Below are positions 22,201 through 33,280 of a stretch of 64,000 nt of DNA, piece after piece; positions within the stretch are counted from its first letter, which is position 1, and the number at the start of each line of letters is the position of its first letter. This DNA is from Citrus sinensis. Lineage: Eukaryota > Streptophyta > Magnoliopsida > Sapindales > Rutaceae. Made by a program: the position numbers and the translations under genes. The stretch is from assembly GCF_022201045.2 (NCBI RefSeq), contig NC_068558.1, forward strand, positions 27,237,501 to 27,301,500, given 5' to 3'. The notes below the pieces were generated by a model that made no database searches, was not told the origin of the DNA, and was given only the letters and a program-made list of their open reading frames with translations.

Positions 22201-23458
22201 CTTAAGTTGCTCCACTATCAAACATACTACAAAATTTGATGGTGTATCAGTCGTCCATCTTAAGTTGAAAAAATGTATCTACTGACCACTAATCCATTAG
22301 CTGTCACTGGCGAGATGACAAAATTGTAGCAAAATGATGAATTTGTCCTCAAAACTCAAACTAAGGTAAAAAGGTAAAATTGCCCCAAAATGAAGCAAAG
22401 CCAAACATAACCATTGGAGGCAATATTTTTGGCTATATAATGACCTAAATTAGCAACACATTTCCTTACAACAAACAAAAACTCTACTAACCTTTAACAA
22501 CTAAAAACCAACAACACATTCCTGTTCATGGATCCATATCACACCTAACAATCGCTTCAAATACAACAAAAAGTACTCCCATTGTGCTATTACAACAAAC
22601 ATTCATTTACAAATAGCCTTTAGTGAAGTATCAAGTTCTGTTGTCTCTAGATTCAAAATATATAAAAAACAGAAATGCTAGCCCAAATATTGTAAGTGTG
22701 GCATGCAAGTAATGGCTATGGTGTCAATTACATTACAAAATCCTAATGTAATATTTCGGTTGTGTGAATGGAAGCATTGTTGATTAAAGCATTGTGATTT
22801 TTTGGAATAGTTCACTACTGAATCTCTCATATATCCTAATACTAATAATGAGATGCCATATAAGCAAAACTCGAAGCTGAATGACGATATGGTGAAAATA
22901 AAGAAGAGAGTAAAACTCATTGAAGGAAAGCTTAAATATACCTTAATTATGCTAGTGTGTATTTGTAACTGTCTTTTTGATAAAGTAATGTAGCCTTCAA
23001 AATTTGTACTTAAGAAGAATTGAACAATAATAATATGTCTTTAAATCTTTAATAGTAATAATCATTAGTTGAAATAACGATAATCCAAACAAAGCATTCA
23101 AAATATGCAAATAATATATCTTCTTTAAATACATGTTTCAAAAAATCTAAAATATGGTTTGGATTTGATAATGAACATAATAGTTTAGGAAGCTGAAGTT
23201 CATAAATTGTTCCCAACAAAATTATGCCATCCAAAATTAGCATCAAACTCATTACAAAACACTTGTTACAGTCCATGCTTGTGATAGATTTTGCGATTAG
23301 TTCACTTGGCATAGGTTTACATCTGAACTCTGAAGTCCTTTCCATATCACAAAAGACAAAATAAATTAAACTCCTATATATACAATTATGAACCATAAAC
23401 CATAAGAAATGAAATTCAACCAAAATAAACCTCTTTTTGTGCATGTCTGGTGTGTGCA

Positions 23459-25325
23459 ATCTCTAATGCTATTAGCGTCAATGTACAAGTGTACACAACA
23501 AGTAATATAATGATGAGCATTCAAGATCGTCTCCACATGGATTGATATTATTAGATTTGCTACAACAATCTCAACAATGCAGTTTTGCTTTAATTAATAC
23601 TAAAACAAATAATAAAACTGATAACTTAATTAATTAAAATAAAGTGCAATAAATAAAAATGCAATAAAGTAAATTCTCAAGTCACACACAAGGGTCAAGC
23701 CAATGGAAATAGAGTAATTGAGTAATTAAACTCTTTTAATGATTTTGATTATTTCTTCCAATTTTAGAGTTAGTTGCTGCAATATCTGCTACATCACTGG
23801 ACAGAATCCTTAAGTATTCTCAGCTGTCGCAAGTTGGATGTCTTATATCTATATGCAACCTAACAGTGACTAATTGTTATGCCAATATAAGATATAGCAT
23901 TATACGCTTATGTTCTAATTACTCTACAAGGTGAATCCTTATTTCTAGTTCATTACTAATTTTAGATTAAGCATGGCTCTTTTGGAATCAAGCAAAACTC
24001 AACTTAGGAAACCCACGCTAAAACCAAGTATTGCTCTAATATGTTCAACTAAGATAAGGACTTATGTGGCTCTTTCTTAGTTAGTATCATTAAATGAATG
24101 TTTAGCCGAAATAATTAATAGAAATAAGTATTATCAAAACAAAGCGTTATAACAAACATGCAGCATCAAATACATCCCTATAAGAAAATAGAAAACAAGA
24201 AAATAGAAAGAATGACTGAATTCTAATTGATCTCTTGCGATTTCTGCTTTGTGATAGCCCTCAATCTCCCTCTTGAGTTCTTTTTTTCTTTTGTTTCTTT
24301 TCGGTGTTTCTCCTTGGTTGATGACTCTTCTTTTTCCTTTGCATGTGTGCTCGTTTTATAATTGAGAATTAGGGCTACTGGAGGTCTAGGGCGCGTATCT
24401 TCTAGATTATGAAACTCCAGATCGAAATATGTTAAGTATCCCTCATTTCGTTGTTAATGTTTCAAGATTACTACAGCAACGGGTGCTACAGCATCATTGC
24501 TACAACATTGACTTTAACACCTACACTGTTCCAAACTTGCTTCAATTCTTTTTTAACCATATTCTTTCCCTATCTTCACAAGTCTACTATAGCCGTAATC
24601 CTTCCTTGAAATGATGTTTATGCAAAACATCACTATAATGGTTTACTACAACATTTTGTCTTAATTGTATTTATTTTATTCTCTATTTTGGCTGACCACC
24701 TATTTAGGAATACTCGCTAAGAAAAAACCTCAAAGAAGTCTGACTTAGTGGATCTCATTAAGACAATACTTGGTTTTAGATTGGGTTTCCCAAGTAGAGT
24801 TAATCTCAATTTGAATAGGGTCATGTTTGATCTAAAATTAACGATTAACTAGATATAGGAATTCGTCTTGAAGGGTAATTGAAACATAGATCGTTCAATG
24901 CTATATTTAATGTTGACGTGACAATTGGTCACTATTAGATTGTATTAGATATAAAATATCCAACAGGTGATAATTGAGGATGCATGAGGGATTCTGCCTA
25001 GTGTTGTAGTAGATGTTGTAGCAACGGTATTGTAATTGAAAAAATAGTAAATGTCATTAAGTGAGTTTATTCACTTAACTATTCTTTTCCCATTGATTTT
25101 ATCCTTATGTTTGACGTGTGAATTTTCTTTACTGCATTTTTATTTTAATTAGTTTATTAGTTTTATTAGTTGCTTTATTTTCAATTAAAATAAAATTGTA
25201 CTGTTAAAATTACTGTGACAAATTTAATAACATCAATCCCTGTGGAAACGATCTGAATTCTCATCAGTATATTAATTATGGTGTATAGTTGCACTTTGGC
25301 ACCCATAGTATTAGAGATTGCACAC
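23459..25325. mobile_element. Long inverted-repeat (fold-back) element made of two LTR-like repeat copies
   Basis: The outer ends are inverted: GTGTGCAATCTCTAAT at the left and its complement at the right. Inward, the left arm (to about 24420) is the reverse complement of the LTR-like family, and the right arm (from about 24430) is a forward copy. Matching landmarks are the 'atcgtctccacatggattga' block at 23526 against the 'atcaatccctgtggaaacga' block at 25232, and the 'gttggatgtctta' block against its counterpart 'taaaatatccaac' near 24950. Arms of nearly 0.9 kb make this an unusually large fold-back. No reading frame or target duplication was found. Confidence 0.65.
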
Positions 25326-25391
25326 ACCAATCACCATACCCTAGAATCCTTACTTTTTCTCTAGCCTTATACATTGTCAGTCTTTCAATCT

Positions 25392-26683
25392 TCAATCTAA
25401 ATTTTTCTTACATATAAGTCCTGAGAAGAGGTACTTCACATTAGGATCAATAATAACATGTCCTTTTATCATTTCAACAATCCATGTAGATGTCACTTTC
25501 ACATATTTCTCAGTAAGCCTATACTTTTGCTTTTTGTGATATCCTCGCAACCAAAAGCCATTTCTATTATTTAGTCTTGCACCATTAACAAACCATGAAT
25601 GGCCAAGCTCCTTACAAGTTACATAATATCTCCTTGGTTCATAGTATTTTATGTTAATCTTAAACTTTTTCCTAACTATCACCTCATGCAACACTTGTTT
25701 AAAATGACTTATATTCCTAAACACATCACCCACTCTCAGCCTATGTATCCTATCAACATCTAATTTATGCTCATATTTCTCTAACTAGTTTCTAAACTGC
25801 ACACTACTAATATTTATGGCATCATTAGAAGAGTTTACTACCATTTGGACCTCCCCGGTATCATCATCCAGTAAATTATTTGCATCACTATCATTGTCAC
25901 ATTGACTGCCTTTATTGCCCTCACTATCATCATTGTCCTCAACAAGCACAATATCATCAATAGACATTGTAAGTGGTAGTTGCACAATAAGTTTTTCACC
26001 ACCATCATCATCATTGTCAATTTCTTTATTTGACTAGTCTGATAACAGATCATCTTTAACATGCATAGTAGGTGACGGTTACATGGTATGTCCTTTACCA
26101 TCATCATCACTGTCAATCCTTTTGTTGACCAATTTGATAATAATTCATCTTTATCTTCAATTGAATGGCTAACTTTTGGTGTACCTTGGTGTATTGCTCT
26201 ATTGAAAGATCATTCAACATATTTATAACTTTTAAAGGTAGTTGCATTCCTAAGTTAAGCAGCAATTATTATATTAATGGAGCCTCTACATATTGAAGGA
26301 ATAAAACTAGCACAACTTTAACTTAACTTTAAATGTAGTTAAACCCATTGAGTTATATATTCCAAATAAAAATTTCAGCCTAAAATTAGAATCTAACATA
26401 ACCCTGACTTATTCCTTGGATTTATAAAATTTAATAGGATTTTTTCAACTTTGTTTAATCTATATACACCAGTTATCTTCAATGCATCAACCCTTATTCT
26501 ATCAACAATACAATCTTTAGGGTGAATCAAACCAACATTATGTTTTTCTTCCTTGAAATAAATCACTAAGTCCATTGGAGACATTTCCACTGTGACACCA
26601 CAGAGCATACTCAAAGGCAAACTCAAGCTTTTAAAAAACAAAACAGCAAATAAACACCATATTAAACTCAAGTAAGCACACAT
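25392..26683 (-). pseudogene. MULE transposase (mudrA) N-terminal fragments
   Basis: Three minus-strand pieces are visible in order. The first (26393-26683) contains MSPMDLVIYFKEEKHNVGL, typical of the start of plant MULE proteins. The second is an acidic, Asp-rich linker (around 25785-25985). The third (25392-25733) is a Mutator DNA-binding-like domain (VFRNISHFKQVLHEVIV, YYVTCKELGHSWFVNG). Frameshifts and stops separate them, and the C-terminal catalytic domain is missing, probably lost at or before the nested insertion at 25325. No functional product is expected. Confidence 0.68.
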
Positions 26684-27591
26684 TAGTCATGTTTTTAAAA
26701 AAGCTCGATTTATTCAACCAAATAAATAAAATAGCAAACAAGGATTTCGATTAACATACACAAACAACCCCTTAATGTACAAAACCTACAACAAATATAA
26801 TTTATCATTTAAATGCACTTCATTTCAATTAACATGCAAAAACATTACCCACATAAAGCATAACCCATTTTGCCATATTCTACATTATAGTGTTTGTAAT
26901 AGAAATTAAATTAACACAAATTGAGATAATTTCTTACAATTTCTTACATCTGTCGATTAAATGAGAGATACATTGCATGAAACAAGTTTGATATATGAAC
27001 ATACTTACCAACCTAACGGCTCACTTGCTATCTTTGAGAGAAATCAGCTTATCCTTCATATCAAACTCCACAGATATTAGATACACTTGTTTCACAATTA
27101 AATATTAAAGATATTTGGTCAAACGCCAGTGAAAAATGGGTCGAAGTGGTTGTTTGTTTGGCTTATAGATCTTCTTGTATGTATGGAAACTTTCTCTAGA
27201 TGGAGGTAAAGATACCGGAGTGTGGTTCACCTTTCACTTTTTTCGTCTAATTTATAGTGAAATGACGTTGTTCCACTTTTTTTTTTTTAGATGATGCCAT
27301 TTGACATATATGAAATGACATCTTTGTCCAGTGAAACGACGTCGTCCTCTGGTAAACATTGTCGTCTCACTTAAATAGGACGACATATCATTTTTTATTA
27401 TGAAAGACCATATCAGCCTTATGATGCTAGCACTTGCAAACGGGAGCTAACAGATTAGTGGTCAGCAAATATATTCTGTCATCTTGAGGTGGACGACTGA
27501 TATACCCTCAAAGTATTGTAGTATGTTTGATAACGGAGCAAATTAAGAATATACGAATGATAATTTCCTGTGAATTAACGACGACACATAA

Positions 27592-27945
27592 TTTTTCATA
27601 TTTGGAAAATTTCGACGACAGCTATAATGAATAAGAAAACTATCAATAATATTCCAAGCATTTTTTAATTTATCTTTCAAAGGGTTTTGTAAGATATCTC
27701 AATCTTAGTTGTATCATTTTTTCTTTTGTATATATTTTCAATTTTTGTATAAATTGAATACTTGTGTACATAGTTTTTCAAACCTAGAAAATTATGACGA
27801 CAAGTGTAATGAATAAGAAAACTAGCAATAATATTCCAAGCATTTTTGAATTTATCTTTCAAAGGGTTTTGTAATATATCTCAATCTTAGTTGTATTATT
27901 TTTTCTTTTGTATATGCTTTCAATTTTTGTATGAATTGAATACTT
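27592..27945. repeat. Tandem duplication, unit about 182 bp
   Basis: Two consecutive units (about 27592-27765 and 27774-27945) share 'aatgaataagaaaacta', 'aataatattccaagcatttt', 'atctttcaaagggttttgta' and 'tttttgtat.aattgaatac'. They have diverged by several substitutions. A shorter related block occurs near 10885. The tract is non-coding. Confidence 0.8.
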
Positions 27946-30900
27946 GATTAGATGAACAATAAATCAGAAAGAGACTCACATGTTGCTGAGGGTTATAATA
28001 ACCATTGGATTCAATTTTATAAAATCCAAAGGTTAAGATTAAACTAAATATTAAATGAATTTAAAAAATGTGACATGTATTAAACCTCTACCAAATTATG
28101 GTCCCCATATTACAAGTTATAGTTTAATTTAATCTTATTTTTAATATTATTAATTATATATTATTAACCTAACAACCACTTAGTTAGGTTGGTTCAGAGA
28201 CCTCGACTCCTCTCGTTATATTATAATTTCTAATAAAAACATTATTAAGTATAGTTGTTTATAATTAGGAGATGATTGATCATTAGGCAATTTAGGCGGT
28301 TACTTAGGGCCTCCCATGAATGAAGGCCCTACATTTGTGTTAAACTATTATTTTATAGATTAAAAAATGAACATAAATTCTAAAGTTATTATCATTCGTT
28401 TAATTTATTATTATTTTTTAATTATCTTTTTCTAAATGAACTATCAAATTCCTATAAATTTTATGTCATTAAAATTAATAGTTCAATTGTATAAATCTCT
28501 ATGTTATTGTTCGAATCAATATGTTATAATTAAGGTAGCTACTTATAGCAATCTAAAAGTAGTTATCTAGTACCAAAAAATGGTAGCATGTTAAAAGTTA
28601 TATTTGCTTTTAAAACTCCATAAAAGCGCCAATTGTTTTTTACTTACCCATTAAAATTTTTCCTCCAAGAACCAGAACATGATATGCTCTTGGTACTTAA
28701 GAAAAAAGAAAATAAAAAAATTACTTGCTCTACTTTCTACTTAAGGGAAAAAAAATATAATAGTTTTCTTTATTCTTTATGGTTATTGATCACTGCTCAA
28801 ATCCTCAAATAATTAAAGTTAATTTGTGATTTCATCTCAAATTTAGGTTTTTATTCTTCTCTTAGTTGTGTTATTTACTTGTTCTTACTTCTTTTCAAAT
28901 ATTCTTGTTTTCAAATATTATTTTTTATGTGCTCCTTTTATCTATTTGAATAGAAAAAAAAAGTATTTAGAACAAAATAGAAGAATAGAAAAGTTAATTT
29001 AATCCAAAAAAGAAGCAGTTAAGAGAATGTAATTTGAGTGAAGAATCAGTAAGTGAAAATGTTACAATTGAACTAAAAGACCATGAAACAATTAATAAAA
29101 ATGCTATTGTCTATTTTGAAACATATATTAGCAATATTAGAATAAAAAAATTTTGTTAATTAATTTTACGTCTTAGAAAGTTAGAAGAATTGACTTTAGA
29201 TAAATAATTTTTTTAATATAACTACTGTATATTTTTTGCCTCAAATTTTAAGAAGATTTGATTAAAACCATTCGCGTAAGATGCCTTAAATATAATTGAG
29301 CAGCCTTTGGTTATAATACTTGAGTAGTACATAATTTGTTTAAATATTAAATAAGAATATACATATAAATTATAACTTTCTCAAACATGTTATCAGAACT
29401 AATTGATCAAATTGCGTAAAATAATAATAATCATGATATTTTTACCCTTGAAATTGTCTAATCTCAACCCCTTAAAAAAATAACTACAAAAATTCATGTT
29501 ATTTTTAATAATTTCAAGTAAAGGAGATTTGAACAATTAACCAATTAAATCCTCATTATTCATTTAAACTTGTGGCACAAAAGCACATCTTTTGGACAAT
29601 TTGTCTTTTTATATTATAAAGGTAGAATAATTGTTTAAAATCACAATAAACTAATATAGATGATCAACAATGATTAAGAGATGTAAATAAAGAAAATTAT
29701 CTAATTGATTAACTATTTAAATTTTTTAACTTTTAATTTAAAAAAATAATATGAATTTTTTGTAAATAATTTTTTGGAATAGGTAGATATATAGAAATTG
29801 AATGCTGGAAATATATCATTCTATAATTAATTAAAATATAGCATGATATAAAGGTAGTAAAACTCCCTGGGTTTGCGTAAATGATCAAATAGACTCCTTT
29901 AGTTTCAGAAATGATCACACAAAATCCTTCTAAAATTTAAACCATCATACTACTTGACTATAGTCAAAACTTTTGTAATGAATACAAATATAATGTCAAG
30001 ATAAAAATAAATATAAAATAGTATATTAAAATAAATATAATTAACAAATAGCATTTATATTATAAAAATTATTTTTAATATTAAAAGATTGTCAATCTGT
30101 GTTTGAAAATTACTATATAAATTTTAAAATTCATTAACCTAAAAATTGACTTCAAAATTTGTACAAATTACGTATCGATACAACATTAAAATAATTTCGG
30201 TTAATATTGTCGAATAATTACGATTTGTTATTTTATTTTGATAAGATAAATATAGTTGCTTCTATCTCAATGATTCTTTTTGTCCCATTCAATAAACAAA
30301 ATTTGTTACACATAATTGAAATCTCATTAAAAAAACAAAATTTTTCCGATGCATGTAATTAATGGCACTTGAGATTGTGATTTAAATGAAGAATACTACT
30401 CCGCTTTAAATTGATCAGTTTTTAGAATTGGTTATCTTCCAAATAGCTAGAATGATTTAAATCTATGAAAGATGAGCTAGGTTATACATACATACATATA
30501 TATATATATATAAAATGCTTTGATAGTAAGGCTGGGGTTTTGTTAAATCCCATGGTTTGAAAAACCAGCCTTTAGGAAAAAACTTTGAAATTGCTTGGAA
30601 AGGATCAGTGTGGTTTTGACTCTTGAGCAAGCTTTTGGTTCTACTATGTTCATTTCTTGATCAAATTAAAATTGGTTCTACTTATTGCCACAGCTACTAT
30701 ATATACCGAGAGAATTATTTGAAACATGAATTTTATGAAGAATCGATTGCCAAATTGAATGAGAGATGATTGGTTGATTAAATAAAAAATAATTCAATTG
30801 TATATACATTGTATTTGATATTACCGGTACATCGTTTTTTATCGTTTTTGAAAGGAGAAAAATTTGTTTTAGAGATATTGTATATGATATATCAATAAAT

Positions 30901-31672
30901 TATTAAATTAATACTAATAGTTGAATCCGATTTCACTTGTTTAATTAAGTTTGGATAAGCTTAGCATTCGCACTGAGCTGTTATAATTTATTTCTAAAGT
31001 GAAGTAATTACTACCACTAAAATATTTTTTTTTTGGGACTCGTCGTATCTCAAGGGTCTATAATATAGCAGCGAATGTATTAATAAAATATTCTTTGCAT
31101 TATTTGGATTCTTATGTGTGGTTAACTTTGAGAGTGTGGTCGTGATTAAATCAGATTTTCTCTTTACAAAAAAAAAAAAAACTCATTATTTAAATTTTCA
31201 AGGACAAAAAAACAAATTATATAATTTTTAATTCCCCCTTAAAATTAATTCTGATAAGAACAGGAACCTATCCTACATATATATATCTATATATCTATAT
31301 ATGTATATATAAAGTTATGACTTGAGGAAGTGATGTGGTATCATCATTTTGCTTCTTTGTATATTCTCTATTACCTAATAAATAGAGTTTTTTTTTAATT
31401 TGATTTTTCATCTTCTCATAATTAATTTGATTGTATTTAACTCATTTAATAAATAGTAACTTTATTAATATATATCATTCCTCATCTTTTTATATTTTCT
31501 ATTATCTAAAATATCTAAAATATTGGTGGATATTCTTTGAAATTTTTTTCTCTTTCTATTTAAATTCAACAATATGTAATCATTAATAATATTAATTATA
31601 AGTCATTTGAAACATTTATTTATTTTATTATGCTAGCAATTAAACTTTAGTGGCATAAAATACATGAATTAA
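27946..31672. other. Long AT-rich intergenic region
   Basis: No gene can be supported. It holds a TA-rich microsatellite at 30486-30512, poly(A) and poly(T) runs, scattered degraded element ends (for example near 29860-29945) and, at 31284-31450, a piece similar to the 5' end of the Helitron-like units further right (cttgaggaagtgatgtggta). Confidence 0.5.
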
Positions 31673-32944
31673 TCTATATATATATAAAGTTGGGACTTGA
31701 GCAGGTGATGTGGCATCACCATTTCTCATCTTTATATATTCTCTATTATCTAATAAATAAAGAAAATTTTCTTTTACATTTAGCTTTTCATCTTCTCACA
31801 ATTAATTTGATTGTTATTACACAATAACAATTATGTAAAGGTTTTAATGAGACATATTCTTTGTAATGAACATCCAAGGGAAAGTGTTATGAATTTATTA
31901 AAATAAATGTAGATGTTCATAACATATATCTCTTAGTCTCCCAACTATCTCTCATTAGCAACCTTTAACTTCCCTATAACTCTCACTATCACACAATGAA
32001 TTATGATCCATAATTTTTCATTAATTTCATGGAGTGATTATGTAACTATAAAATGAGAGCTCATCTTTTTGTTTTGTACATACACAATTGGAATGAATAA
32101 AATCACTCTATAATATATTCTCTCATTTTATTCTTTATCTTGCGTTGCTTCTTTATTTGTATTGCTGGCAAATAGTTTTTTTATTTTTTATAAGGCTGCC
32201 TCATCTTAAAAAAAAAATCAATTTATATTTTTTATCAGTTTCATCAAGTGTAAAGTAAGAAAAAAAGATAATACTAAATTCTTTTTTCAAATTTTCTAGT
32301 ATATATATAAAGTTGGGACTTGAGGAGGTGATGTGGCATCACCATTTCTTATCTTTGTATATTCTCTATTATCTAATAAATAGATAAATTTTTTTTTAGA
32401 TTTGGCTTTTCATCTTCTCATAATTAATTTGATTGTTATTACACAATAACAATTATGTAAAGATTTTAACGAGATATATTCTTTGTAATGAACATCCAAG
32501 GGGGAGTGTTATGAATTTATTAAAATAAATGTAGATGTTCATAACATATATCTCTTAGTCTCCCCACTATCTCTCATTAGCAACATTTAGCTTCCCTATA
32601 ACTCCCACTATCTCACAATGAATTATGATCCATAATTTTTCATTAATTTCATGGAGTAATTATGTAACTATAAAAAGAGAGTTCATCTTTTTGTTTTGTA
32701 CACACACAATTAGAATGAATAAAATCACTTTATAATATATTCTCTCATTTTATTTTTTATCTTGCGTTGCTTCTTTATTTGTATTGCTGGCTAATAGCTT
32801 TTTTTGTTTTTTATAAGGCTACCTCATCTTAAAAAAAAATTTAATTCATATTTTTTATCAGTTTTATCAAGTGTAAAGTAAAAATAAAAAGATAATACTA
32901 AATTCTTTTTTCAAAACCGCGTGAAGCGCGGTTCTATTTTTTAG
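31673..32944 (+). mobile_element. Tandem pair of non-autonomous Helitron-like units
   Basis: Unit 1 (31673-32299) and unit 2 (32300-32944) are near-identical over about 630 bp. Unit 1 begins TC directly after an A (TCTATATATATATAAAGTTG), and unit 2 ends with a GC-rich hairpin (AACCGCG-tgaag-CGCGGTT, 32915-32933) about 8 bases before TTAG|T. Unit 1 lacks the hairpin and ends CTAG|T. TC at the 5' end, a hairpin about 10 bases from a CTRR-like 3' end and insertion between A and T are Helitron hallmarks. There is no reading frame, so mobility would need Rep/helicase in trans. Confidence 0.68.
32915..32933. other. Helitron-type 3' terminal hairpin
   Basis: Seven-base perfect GC-rich arms (AACCGCG and CGCGGTT) enclose a 5-base loop in otherwise very AT-rich DNA, 8 bases upstream of the TTAG end. 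This structure is thought to stop rolling-circle transposition. Confidence 0.7.
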
Positions 32945-33180
32945 TATATATATAAATGTTGGTTTCATGGGTTAGCTCAAGCTGAGCAGTTTTTAATTTC
33001 ATGCAAGAACATCCAAAAACTCTTTACATTCGTCACGATAGCAGCTCTCCTACTAAACCACGTGTTAACACAAAATCTCATGCATGTAAGATCATCATCG
33101 TTCATTAAGCCACCCATCCATAAACGCCAAACTAAGCTCTCTCTCCTTATCACTTCACTAAATTTTGCCCTTTCCCTTTA

Positions 33181-33187
33181 GTATAAA
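33181..33187 (+). promoter_or_regulatory. Possible TATA box of the HSD5-like gene
   Basis: GTATAAATGG lies about 95 bases before the ATG at 33281, a plausible distance for a plant promoter with a short leader. There is no other evidence. Confidence 0.35.
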
Positions 33188-33280
33188 TGGATAATATTTT
33201 TTCTATTATGTTCCAGTTTCTGCAAAATCTTGCTAGCTCAGTAAGATAATAATTATAAATTTGATCATTTGGTAAAAACA

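Larger units (their letters stand above)
22201..27547 (-). mobile_element. Mutator-like element (MULE) with truncated mudrA, carrying a nested element
   Basis: The ends are inverted repeats of about 110 bp (22201-22313 and 27440-27547), with CTTAAGTTGCTCC at the left and CTTAATTTGCTCC at the right on the opposite strand, followed by the shared words ATCAAACATACTAC and ATCAGTCGTCCA. The possible 8-9 bp target duplication (aacatacc/aatatacg) is imperfect. Minus-strand pieces at 25392-26683 resemble the N-terminal part of MULE transposases. The catalytic part is not visible, and the inside is broken by a 1.9-kb inverted-repeat element at 23459-25325. Confidence 0.72.

Noticed and set aside
22678..23459. 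Minus-strand frames of 80 and 136 residues within the MULE
   Set aside because: Hydrophobic and AT-rich, no domain or repeated family recognised; they lie in non-coding MULE sequence next to the nested element.
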